From Spirosoma fluviale (GTDB lineage: Bacteria > Bacteroidota > Bacteroidia > Cytophagales > Spirosomataceae): a stretch of 64,000 nt of DNA. The position numbers were made by a program, and so were the translations under genes. How positions within the stretch are numbered: the stretch's first letter is position 1; every line of letters starts with the position of its first letter. This document shows, one piece after another, positions 52,710 to 60,131 of this stretch. The DNA lies in NCBI GenBank assembly GCA_945901025.1, contig CAMDJW010000005.1:62001-126000 (forward strand), read 5' to 3'. The notes under the pieces are model-generated. The model saw only the letters and a list, made by a program, of their open reading frames with translations. It was not told where the DNA came from and did no database searches.

Positions 52710-55700
52710 ATGGAAAATAAATCGTATGTAAATGTTTGGGAGGAAAGCGTAATATTTCCTACATACGAAACTGGAGAACCTCAGAAAAATCCAATGTTTC
52801 TAGAAAAAAGAGTTTATCAGGGTAGTAGCGGTGTGGTATATCCAAATGCTATAATAGAAAGTGTGTCGAACACATCCGTTGATAAAATTTATCAGGCAAT
52901 TTATTTGGAAAACCAATTTATAAAAATAATGGTTTTGCCGGAACTAGGTGGTAGAATTCAGATGGCTTACGACAAAGTAAAAGAAAGGCATTTTGTGTAT
53001 TTCAACCAAGTAATAAAACCAGCTCTTGTGGGGTTAACAGGGCCTTGGATTTCAGGGGGTATTGAATTTAATTGGCCTCAGCACCATCGGCCAAGCACTT
53101 TTGAAGCAATAGATTTCAAAATTGAGGAAAATAAAAACGGGTCAAAAACAGTTTGGGTAAGTGAAATCGAACGTATGTTTTCCACAAAGGGTATGGCAGG
53201 TTTTACTTTATACCCGGATGCTGCTTACCTTGAGGTTAAGGGTGTTTTATATAATAGAACTTCTTTGCCGCAGACATTTTTGTGGTGGGCAAATCCAGCG
53301 GTTAAGGTAAATGATCATTATCAATCTATTTTCCCACCTGATGTTTATGCCGTTTATGACCACGGCAAGCGAGATGTTTCATCCTTCCCGATTGCCACTG
53401 GTTCATATTATAAGATAGACTATTCGCCAGGAACAGATATCTCAGGCTATAAAAATATTCCGGTACCCACTTCTTATATGGCTATTAATTCCAAGTATAA
53501 TTTTTTGGGAGGTTATGAACATGATACCCAAACGGGTATTTTACATGTTGCAAATCACCATATTTCGCCAGGAAAAAAACAATGGACTTGGGGCAATGGT
53601 GAGTTTGGAAATGCGTGGGAAAGGAATTTAACTGATGAAGATGGGCCATATATAGAATTGATGACAGGTGTATTCACTGACAATCAACCAGATTTTTCTT
53701 GGATAATGCCCAACGAGGAAAAGCATTTTACTCAATATTTTATGCCTTATAGCGAAATAGGTGTTGTTAAAAATGCTACCAAAGACTTGGCGATAAATCT
53801 AGAGGTCTCAGAAAATGAATACCAAATTATGGTATATGCCAGTGGAATTCAAGGTGATTTAATCGTAGAACTTTTGTCAACTAATCAGCTTATTTTTTCG
53901 GAAAAAATCAATGTTTCTCCTTATCAAGTATATCGTCGCAAGAATTTCGAAAGTTTTACCGATTACGAAAGCCTAGAATTACGTATTAAAGACGCAACAG
54001 GTAAAGTTTTGATTTCATATAGTCCTGAAAAACCTATTGTAGGTGAATTACCCGAGGCTGCTATTGCTGCCAAACTACCCCATCAAATAGAGAGCTGTGA
54101 GCAACTTTTTCTTACAGGCTTACATATAGAACAGTACCGCCATGCCACCTATATAGCCACTGATTATTATGAAGAAGCATTAAAAAGAGATCCTAAAGAT
54201 ACAAAATCTAATAATGCAATGGGGTTATGGTATTTCAAAAAAGGGCGTTTTTTGAAATCGAAAAACTATTTTGAAAAAGCAATAGCTACTTTAACTAATC
54301 GTAACCCTAATCCTTACAATAGTGAAGCTTATTATAATTTAGGTTTGTGTCTAAAAAAACTTGAATATTACGAGGACGCTTATTCGGCTTTTTATAAGGC
54401 CACTTGGGCTGCCGCATGGCAAGATGTTGCTTATTTGGAATTGGCCCGAATTGCGACAATTAAAAAAGACCACATGATGGCTATCGAACACGCAAACGAT
54501 GCTATCAATAGAAATTATAGAGGTCATGCAGCACGAAATGTAATGATAGCTAACCTTCGCATTACTGGGGATTTTGAAAAAGCACTGAAATTGATACACA
54601 TTGCACTCGAAATGGACTCACTTAATGCAATATGTATTTTTGAAAAGTATTTAATATTAAAAAATACTGATTTAACAGAAGCAAATGTAATTCTACTCGA
54701 TTTCAAATTACTGATGAGAGGCTATGTGCATAATTATATCGAATATACCTTTGAATATATGTCAGCTGGTTTATTCGATGAAGCATCTCAATTATTGGAA
54801 AATTACCTAAATACTACAAAAGAAATTTACCCAATAGCGCTTTATATCGCTGCATTTTTAGCTGAAAAATTAAATAAAAATTATTTAAAATTTAAATTTT
54901 TGTCAGATGCACAAAAAGCTAATCCTGACTTTGTATTTCCCAACAGATTAGACGAGAAAATCGTTCTTGAATGGGCTTTGGCACAAAATGATGATGCCAA
55001 TGCGTGCTATTTTTTAGGAAATTATTGGTATTCTCACCGACAGTATGACGATGCCGTCTTATGTTGGGAAAAATCTCTGGCCCTTCAACCGAATTTCGCA
55101 ACTGTTCACCGCAATCTTTCATTGGCTTATTTCAACAAACAAAAAATGTTAGAAAAAGGACTTGAAAGCATGAAAGAAGCTTTTAGGTTGGATAATTCAG
55201 ATGCCCGGATTTTAATGGAATTAGACCAATTACATAAAATCATGAATTATGATGTAATCTTTAGGTTACAATTTCTTGAAAAGAATCCTTCGTTAGTCGA
55301 AAAGCGAGAGGATTTGAACTTAGAATATATATCACTTTTAAATATCTTAGGAGATTATGGAAAAGCCAAAGAAATGCTTTTAAAGAGAGTTTTTCATCCT
55401 TGGGAGGGTGGAGAAGGGAAAGTCATTGGTCAATATTTATTCTGTCAAACTGAACTGGCAAAAATTGAGATAAAAAACCAAAATTATGAAATGGCAATTC
55501 ATCTATTAAATGAAGCTAAGGTATATCCAAAAAATTTAGGTGAGGGGAAAATCTACGGAACACAAGAAAATGATATAGATTACTTAATCGGATTATGCTA
55601 TGAATTTAAAGAAAATAAAGCCGAAGCCAATCGATATTTTGAAATGGCTACGGAAGGACTCGAAGAGCCAGTGCAAGCAATTTTTTATAACGACCAGCAG

Positions 55701-56051
55701 CCCGATAAACTTTTCTATCAAGGCTTAGCTTGGCAAAAACTTAGCCAGCATTTAAAAAAATCCGTGATTTTTGACAAGCTAATAAACTTTGGTAAAAAGC
55801 ATGAAAATGATGAAATAAAAATAGACTTTTTTGCCGTTTCATTGCCTGATTTATTAGTCTTCGATGTCGACTTAAATCAAAAGAATTTTATTCATTGCCA
55901 ATATATGAAGGGTTTAGGATATTTAGGAAAGGGTTTGATTGACATTGCAAGTCAATATTTTGATAATGTATTGAGTATGAGTAAAGTACATATGGGAGCA
56001 ATGGCTCACAAAAATCTAATAGTGCATCATAAAAAAATATTATCTGTTTAA
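52710..56051 (+). CDS. DUF5107 and tetratricopeptide repeat protein
   Basis: This 1113-residue protein has no signal peptide and is probably cytoplasmic. The first part (about residues 20-345) is the DUF5107 domain: IKIMVLPELGGRIQMAYDK, GGIEFNWPQHHRPSTFEAID and NGEFGNAWERNLTDEDGPYIELMTG, with a fold reminiscent of aldose epimerases. The rest is a series of TPR units (for example TKSNNAMGLWYFKKGRFLKSK, AYYNLGLCLKKLEYYEDAYSA). Such proteins accompany GH2 enzymes and sugar porters in Bacteroidota loci, possibly as intracellular glycosidases or sugar-modifying enzymes, but the activity is unproven. It ends 10 bp before the porter gene. Confidence 0.9.
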   Translation: MENKSYVNVWEESVIFPTYETGEPQKNPMFLEKRVYQGSSGVVYPNAIIESVSNTSVDKIYQAIYLENQFIKIMVLPELGGRIQMAYDKVKERHFVYFNQVIKPALVGLTGPWISGGIEFNWPQHHRPSTFEAIDFKIEENKNGSKTVWVSEIERMFSTKGMAGFTLYPDAAYLEVKGVLYNRTSLPQTFLWWANPAVKVNDHYQSIFPPDVYAVYDHGKRDVSSFPIATGSYYKIDYSPGTDISGYKNIPVPTSYMAINSKYNFLGGYEHDTQTGILHVANHHISPGKKQWTWGNGEFGNAWERNLTDEDGPYIELMTGVFTDNQPDFSWIMPNEEKHFTQYFMPYSEIGVVKNATKDLAINLEVSENEYQIMVYASGIQGDLIVELLSTNQLIFSEKINVSPYQVYRRKNFESFTDYESLELRIKDATGKVLISYSPEKPIVGELPEAAIAAKLPHQIESCEQLFLTGLHIEQYRHATYIATDYYEEALKRDPKDTKSNNAMGLWYFKKGRFLKSKNYFEKAIATLTNRNPNPYNSEAYYNLGLCLKKLEYYEDAYSAFYKATWAAAWQDVAYLELARIATIKKDHMMAIEHANDAINRNYRGHAARNVMIANLRITGDFEKALKLIHIALEMDSLNAICIFEKYLILKNTDLTEANVILLDFKLLMRGYVHNYIEYTFEYMSAGLFDEASQLLENYLNTTKEIYPIALYIAAFLAEKLNKNYLKFKFLSDAQKANPDFVFPNRLDEKIVLEWALAQNDDANACYFLGNYWYSHRQYDDAVLCWEKSLALQPNFATVHRNLSLAYFNKQKMLEKGLESMKEAFRLDNSDARILMELDQLHKIMNYDVIFRLQFLEKNPSLVEKREDLNLEYISLLNILGDYGKAKEMLLKRVFHPWEGGEGKVIGQYLFCQTELAKIEIKNQNYEMAIHLLNEAKVYPKNLGEGKIYGTQENDIDYLIGLCYEFKENKAEANRYFEMATEGLEEPVQAIFYNDQQPDKLFYQGLAWQKLSQHLKKSVIFDKLINFGKKHENDEIKIDFFAVSLPDLLVFDVDLNQKNFIHCQYMKGLGYLGKGLIDIASQYFDNVLSMSKVHMGAMAHKNLIVHHKKILSV

Positions 56052-56061
56052 ATGAAATTCA

Positions 56062-57381
56062 ATGAATTCAAAGTACACACTCTTTATTTCCTTCATATCA
56101 GCTCTTGGAGGATATTTATTCGGTTTTGACTTTGCTGTTATTGCAGGGGCGTTACCATTCTTAAAACAGGTTTATGTTTTAGATCCATGGTGGGTGGGTT
56201 TTTTAACTGGTACATTAGCAATTGGGTGTATGGCAGGCTGCCTACTTGCAGGATTACTTTCTGAAAGAATTGGCCGAAAACCTTCCTTGATGATTTCTGC
56301 ATTATTTTTTGCAATATCCTCTTTAGGAATGGCTTTTTCTAATACACTCTCCATTTTTCTTTTAATGCGTTTTGGTGCTGGTATTGGCGTTGGGATGGCC
56401 TCCATGTTGTCGCCATTGTATATTGCAGAAGTTTCTCCAGCAGAAATGAGAGGCAGAAATGTTTCCATCAATCAGCTTACTATTGTCTTGGGTATCTTAA
56501 TTACTAATCTTGTTAATTATTTCTTGGCAGACACTGGCCCAGATGCTTGGCGCTGGATGTTTGGTCTTGGGGCAGTGCCATCTTTCCTATTTTTTGGAGG
56601 TGTGTTGTTTTTACCTGAAAGCCCCCGATGGTTAATTTTAAATCAAAAAGTAGGGGAAGCCCGTATAATATTAGAAAAAATTGGTGGAAAATCGTTCGCA
56701 GAAACCACACTATTGAGTATTGAAAAATCACAGAAAATAGTCGTCAAAAATAGTAATATGTTTCAAAAGAAATTTTTACCAGCCATTTTTGTGGGTGTAG
56801 GCCTTGCCATATTTCAGCAATTTTGTGGTATAAATGTTGTTTTTAATTATACGTCAACACTGTATGAGTCATTAGGTGCAGACCTCAACCGGCAACTTTT
56901 AGAAACTATTTTTATAGGAGTTGTAAATGTAATTTTTACTCTCGTGGCCATGTTGCAAGTAGATAAATTGGGAAGAAGGCCACTTATGTTGTTTGGTAGT
57001 TTAGGGTTGACAATTTTATACATAATTATAGCTTCGGTACTACAATTAAAGCTAGACCCCATCATTTTATCGGTATTTGTCTTGATAGCAATTAGTATTT
57101 ATTCATCTACCATCGCACCTGTTACATGGGTACTTATTTCGGAGATTTTTCCTAACGAAATTCGTGGCAAGGCCTCATCTTTTGCCATATTATGTTTGTG
57201 GGCATCTTATTTTATTTTAGTATTTACGTTTCCCATCTTAGCAGAAAAATTAGGCACTTATGGTCCTTTTTGGTTGTATGCGAGTATTTGTTTAGTAGGA
57301 TTTTGGTTTATTAAAGTCAATGTTAAAGAAACTAAAGGCAAGACACTAGAGCAAATGGAAGATATATTTTTACCCCATTAA
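56062..57381 (+). CDS. Sugar porter family MFS transporter
   Basis: This 439-residue inner-membrane sugar/proton symporter has about twelve transmembrane helices. The family signatures are GGYLFGFDFAVIAGALPF, the loop SERIGRKPSL (RxGRKP), the central VLFLPESPRWLI (PESPRW), QQFCGINVVFNYTSTL, DKLGRRPLML and the end VKETKGKTLEQMEDIF (PETKG-type). It starts 10 bp after the DUF5107 gene, so it is the last gene of the cargo operon. Together with the outer-membrane SusC it would complete uptake of the released sugar. The substrate is unknown. Confidence 0.93.
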   Translation: MNSKYTLFISFISALGGYLFGFDFAVIAGALPFLKQVYVLDPWWVGFLTGTLAIGCMAGCLLAGLLSERIGRKPSLMISALFFAISSLGMAFSNTLSIFLLMRFGAGIGVGMASMLSPLYIAEVSPAEMRGRNVSINQLTIVLGILITNLVNYFLADTGPDAWRWMFGLGAVPSFLFFGGVLFLPESPRWLILNQKVGEARIILEKIGGKSFAETTLLSIEKSQKIVVKNSNMFQKKFLPAIFVGVGLAIFQQFCGINVVFNYTSTLYESLGADLNRQLLETIFIGVVNVIFTLVAMLQVDKLGRRPLMLFGSLGLTILYIIIASVLQLKLDPIILSVFVLIAISIYSSTIAPVTWVLISEIFPNEIRGKASSFAILCLWASYFILVFTFPILAEKLGTYGPFWLYASICLVGFWFIKVNVKETKGKTLEQMEDIFLPH

Positions 57382-57514
57382 AATAATATTTTAATGTATT
57401 TAGGATGTTTTAACATCAAAAATGTTCAATTATTATCAAATAAAATTAAGAGTTACTTAACTAAAGTATTTTATAGGTTTATTTTTTGTTAGGAATACTT
57501 GTAATTTAATTTAA

Positions 57515-57538
57515 CAGGATTAACGTTTTCAGGATTAA
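57515..57538. repeat. Two CAGGATTAA direct repeats
   Basis: CAGGATTAA at 57515-57523 and 57530-57538, 15 bp apart, in the gap between the convergent porter and AraC genes. It is a small tandem repeat with no known role. The rest of this 207-bp gap shows no terminator that I could pick out. Confidence 0.5.
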
Positions 57539-57588
57539 GTAACCATCACCTTTAAAGATGTAAAATTGTTTGAAAATTTAGGCTATGA

Positions 57589-58488
57589 CTACTCTCTCCT
57601 TTTTTTTCTATATTCTACAGCTGATACTCCAATTAGTTTTTTAAATAATCTGGAAAAATAGTATTGGTCGGTAATACCTAGCTCAAAGGAAATTTCTTTA
57701 ATCCTACTTTCTGTAAATAAAAGATACTGACAAGCTTTTTGCACCTTAAGGTGATTAAAATACTCAATAGGGGCAAAACCAGTTTTTTTTCGAAATAAGA
57801 AGGAAAAGTGTGAAGCTGACAAATTTACTTCATTTGATATATCTTGTAAGCTCAATAATTTGTTAGTATTATTTTTTAGAAATTCTATTGCCAAATCAAT
57901 TGAATCTTTAGAAAATGTCGAATTATCAAAATTTCTTTGAGTTTTATAAATACAAGTGGTGATAAAATGCCAAAAACACATGTTAGTATAGGTTAAATTA
58001 TCGGAACTATACCCATTTTCTAGCTGGCTATAAATTTCTTCAAATTGCAAAACCATTTTTTCGACATCATGTAATAATCCCTTGTAGCCAAGCATCTTAT
58101 TATTTACTAAATCAATAATACAACGACCAATGTTACCTTTAAAATGAACCCAATAAATAGACCATGGATTATTTTCATCTGAAACATATTTATGTCCTAA
58201 TTTTGCAGGAATTACAACAAACTCACCTGGGTTTAAACAATAAATTACTTTTTGAATAGTAATTTCCCCTTTTCCCTCAACACAACAAATCAAAATATTT
58301 TGCTCACTCCCGTTTAACCTTTCACGATAATGAAATCTAGCTTTTGGGTAGAAACCAATATCAGTAATATAAAGTGTATTTATAATTTCATTCTTCTCAA
58401 TCTGATAATTTAATATTTTTCTTGGAATGATTATTCCTTTTTGACCTTGGAAACCTTTATGTTTTTTGATGTTTTGACCAGTTAACAT
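57589..58488 (-). CDS. AraC family transcriptional regulator
   Basis: This 299-residue activator has an N-terminal cupin sensor domain (GEGEITIQKVIYCLNPGEFV, IPAKLGHKY, about residues 70-115) and a C-terminal double helix-turn-helix: LLSLQDISNEVNLSASHFSF and LFRKKTGFAPIEYFNHLKV, then ISFELGITDQYYFSRLFKKL. Regulators of this build respond to a sugar and switch on the neighbouring utilisation genes. It is convergent with the porter gene at the right edge of the cargo locus, and the region from its start to the att site is gene-free. It is the most likely regulator of 41674-57381. Confidence 0.93.
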   Translation of the reverse strand: MLTGQNIKKHKGFQGQKGIIIPRKILNYQIEKNEIINTLYITDIGFYPKARFHYRERLNGSEQNILICCVEGKGEITIQKVIYCLNPGEFVVIPAKLGHKYVSDENNPWSIYWVHFKGNIGRCIIDLVNNKMLGYKGLLHDVEKMVLQFEEIYSQLENGYSSDNLTYTNMCFWHFITTCIYKTQRNFDNSTFSKDSIDLAIEFLKNNTNKLLSLQDISNEVNLSASHFSFLFRKKTGFAPIEYFNHLKVQKACQYLLFTESRIKEISFELGITDQYYFSRLFKKLIGVSAVEYRKKRRE

Positions 58489-58958
58489 TTTGGATTTATT
58501 TATTAAATAAAATTAATGTAATCAATTGTACGTCGTCAAACTAAAGTGGACTTTTCCTTAAGGAGTGTTTCGTGTTTTTGTGAATTTATAATTTCTTTTT
58601 TTTCTGTGCAATCTTTGGCTGTTTTTATTTTCTCATAGTTCAATCTTCATTATTTCCTGTATCGTTTAAATTTAAACAACCCCACATTTCATTCGAAACC
58701 CCCTCTCGTGCTACCCGATTTGTTAGCACTCACATAAAATAAAAGAATCCCAAATTAATCAATTCTTGAGGCTATTTTTAATTTCCTTTTGCACATTAAT
58801 GCTATATATTATATATGAGAACCTAAATCGTATTAAAGGGGTAAACAGGTAAAATATTGCCGATGGGTTATACGCCTTCTCTTTCATCTATAAATGCAAT
58901 AAATCAAAGCGTATGTAATTGAGAGTAAACAGAAGTAAATGGGTGGATTAACACAAAA
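58489..58958. other. 470-bp gene-free right end of the element
   Basis: No coding frame is convincing. It holds AT-rich sequence that may contain the AraC promoter. A stretch near 58530-58560 (AAACTAAAGTGGACTTTTCC) resembles the end of an insertion sequence but is too short to call. Confidence 0.5.
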
Positions 58959-58978
58959 CCTTTACCTATACCTTTACC
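58959..58978. repeat. Tandem CCTTTACC pair, probable integrase arm sites (right)
   Basis: CCTTTACC at 58959-58966 and 58971-58978, 12 bp apart and in the same orientation as the left pair at 25963-25982. The context AAAACCTTTACCTAxACCTTTACCT is almost identical at the two ends. It lies 54 bp from the right att copy. Confidence 0.7.
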
Positions 58979-58988
58979 TGTTAAATAT

Positions 58989-59021
58989 AAAGGCCTCTAA
59001 TAGATTGATTTAGAGGCCTTT
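58989..59021 (-). terminator. Element-supplied terminator behind tRNA-Arg
   Basis: AAAGGCCTCTAA (58989-59000) and TTAGAGGCCTTT (59010-59021) pair perfectly over 12 bp with a 9-nt loop. It lies 15 bp beyond the tRNA 3' end, inside the element, and so replaces the stranded terminator at 25782-25817. Confidence 0.85.
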
Positions 59022-59031
59022 ATGCGTAATA

Positions 59032-59050
59032 CTAGTGATCGCGTAGGGAT
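59032..59050. other. Right attachment site within the tRNA-Arg 3' end
   Basis: This is the second copy of CTAGTGATCGCGTAGGGAT. It includes the tRNA discriminator base, acceptor strand and 3' half of the T stem, so integration keeps the tRNA functional. Confidence 0.9.
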
Positions 59051-59109
59051 TCGAACCCCAAACCTTCTCATCCGTAGTGAGATGCTCTATCCAATTGAGC
59101 TACGCAACC
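59036..59109 (-). tRNA. tRNA-Arg (anticodon ACG)
   Basis: The 74-nt sequence read on the minus strand folds fully: acceptor GGTTGCG/CGCGATC with two G-T wobbles, D stem GCTC/GAGC, anticodon stem TCTCA/TGAGA around CTACGGA (anticodon ACG), variable AGGTT, and T arm TGGGG/CCCTA around TTCGAAT. The discriminator is A and no CCA is encoded. The ACG anticodon reads CGN arginine codons after deamination to inosine. Its 3' end serves as the integration site of the 33-kb element. Confidence 0.96.
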
Positions 59110-59185
59110 AATACCCCTAAGGGACTGCAAAGGTAAAATTTCTTAGGCAATTTGAAAAGGCTTCGCCCAAAAAATTCAAAAATCT

Positions 59186-59962
59186 TTATTTCCCAGTAAA
59201 TTTAGGGGCTCTTTTCTGTATGAAAGACATGACTCCCTCTGAAAAATCAGCGGAACGTCCAGCCACCGACTGAGCGTTGGCCTCCGACTCTAAAACATCC
59301 CCCAATTCCTGGTTTTGCGCTTTTTGCAATGACTGTTTCATCAGCCCAATAGCCAAGGTAGGCCTTTCAGCAAATTCCTTCGCCAATGAATCCACTCGGC
59401 CTTGCCATGCTTCTTCGGTCACAACCTCCGCCACAAATCCAATATCTTTCGCTTCCGAAGCAGAAACACGCTTTCCCGTGCTGGCCAACTCAAATGCTTT
59501 GTGATATCCAAGCGACTGCATTAAAAATGCAGTACTCCCCGCGTCCATCGCCAAACCTATTTGTATAAACAATTCCGAAAAATACGCTCCTTCTTTGGCA
59601 ATTATATAATCACAGGCCAAAGCTAAGCTGCAACCCGCCCCCGCCGCTACCCCATTGATCGCGCCTATCACAGGTTTATTCAATCCGCGCAATGCCAAAA
59701 TCATCGGGTTATAGGTGGCGCGCAACACATTTCCTAAATCAGGATCCGTAACCCCAGCCTTCAAATCAGCTCCCGAACAGAACGCTTTTCCCGAGCCCGT
59801 GATGACTAAAACACGTACCAAATCAGAGATTTGAGCCGATTCTGCCACTTCACGTATCTCATGAATTAACCCTGGATTCAACGCATTGAACACCTCAGGC
59901 CTATTCAATTCAATAGTCCAAATAGGCCCAGAACGATGCAATTTCAAATAGTTGAATTCCAT
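59186..59962 (-). CDS. Enoyl-CoA hydratase/isomerase family protein (PaaG-like)
   Basis: This 258-residue cytoplasmic crotonase-fold enzyme acts on acyl-CoA double bonds. Features are IELNRPEVFNALNPGL, the oxyanion-hole strands VRVLVITGSGKAFCSGADLK and NKPVIGAINGVAAGAGCSLAL, and the active-site helix YFSELFIQIGLAMDAGST. Here Asp in the MDAG motif replaces the second catalytic Glu, as in PaaG-type isomerases of phenylacetate breakdown. No other pathway genes are nearby, so the substrate is uncertain. An AGGTAAT-type repeat array lies 25 bp upstream, between it and rpoN. Confidence 0.9.
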   Translation of the reverse strand: MEFNYLKLHRSGPIWTIELNRPEVFNALNPGLIHEIREVAESAQISDLVRVLVITGSGKAFCSGADLKAGVTDPDLGNVLRATYNPMILALRGLNKPVIGAINGVAAGAGCSLALACDYIIAKEGAYFSELFIQIGLAMDAGSTAFLMQSLGYHKAFELASTGKRVSASEAKDIGFVAEVVTEEAWQGRVDSLAKEFAERPTLAIGLMKQSLQKAQNQELGDVLESEANAQSVAGRSADFSEGVMSFIQKRAPKFTGK

Positions 59963-59987
59963 ATTTTGATCTTTTTTGCACGCTAAA

Positions 59988-60131
59988 ACTATTACCTATT
60001 ACTTTTTACCTGTTACCTAATACTTATTACCTAATACTTCTTACCTATTACCTAATACTTCTTACCTGTTACCTAATACTTATTACCTAATACTTCTTAC
60101 CTATTACCTATTACCTAATACCTATTACCTA
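59988..60131 (-). repeat. AGGTAAT-type degenerate tandem repeat array, longest copy
   Basis: About 18 imperfect units (TATTACC, TTTTTACC, TGTTACC, TAATACT, TTCTTACC) fill the whole gap behind rpoN. Read on the rpoN strand they are TAGGTAATAGG and similar. The rpoN stop codon TAG (60131-60129) is itself the first bases of the array. Confidence 0.85.

Larger units (their letters stand above)
25830..59050. mobile_element. 33-kb integrative element in tRNA-Arg carrying a sugar-utilisation locus
   Basis: The boundaries are a 19-bp direct repeat (25830-25848 and 59032-59050), the right copy being the 3' end of tRNA-Arg. A tyrosine integrase lies just inside the left end. Matching CCTTTACC pairs lie inside each end. 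Mobility and replication genes are the integrase, an excisionase-like HTH protein, a P4-type primase/helicase, DUF3871 and a RecA-like ATPase. Cargo comprises a surface module (30745-38257) and a SusC/SusD-GH2 locus with its own transporter and AraC regulator (41674-58488). No relaxase, conjugation or capsid genes are visible, so it would need a helper to move between cells. Confidence 0.85.

Noticed and set aside
58530-58560. An insertion-sequence end near AAACTAAAGTGGACTTTTCC
   Set aside because: No matching inverted end, target duplication or transposase remnant could be found nearby.
25830-59050. The element as a complete prophage
   Set aside because: No terminase, portal, capsid, tail or lysis genes are recognisable; only integrase, primase and recombination functions are present.
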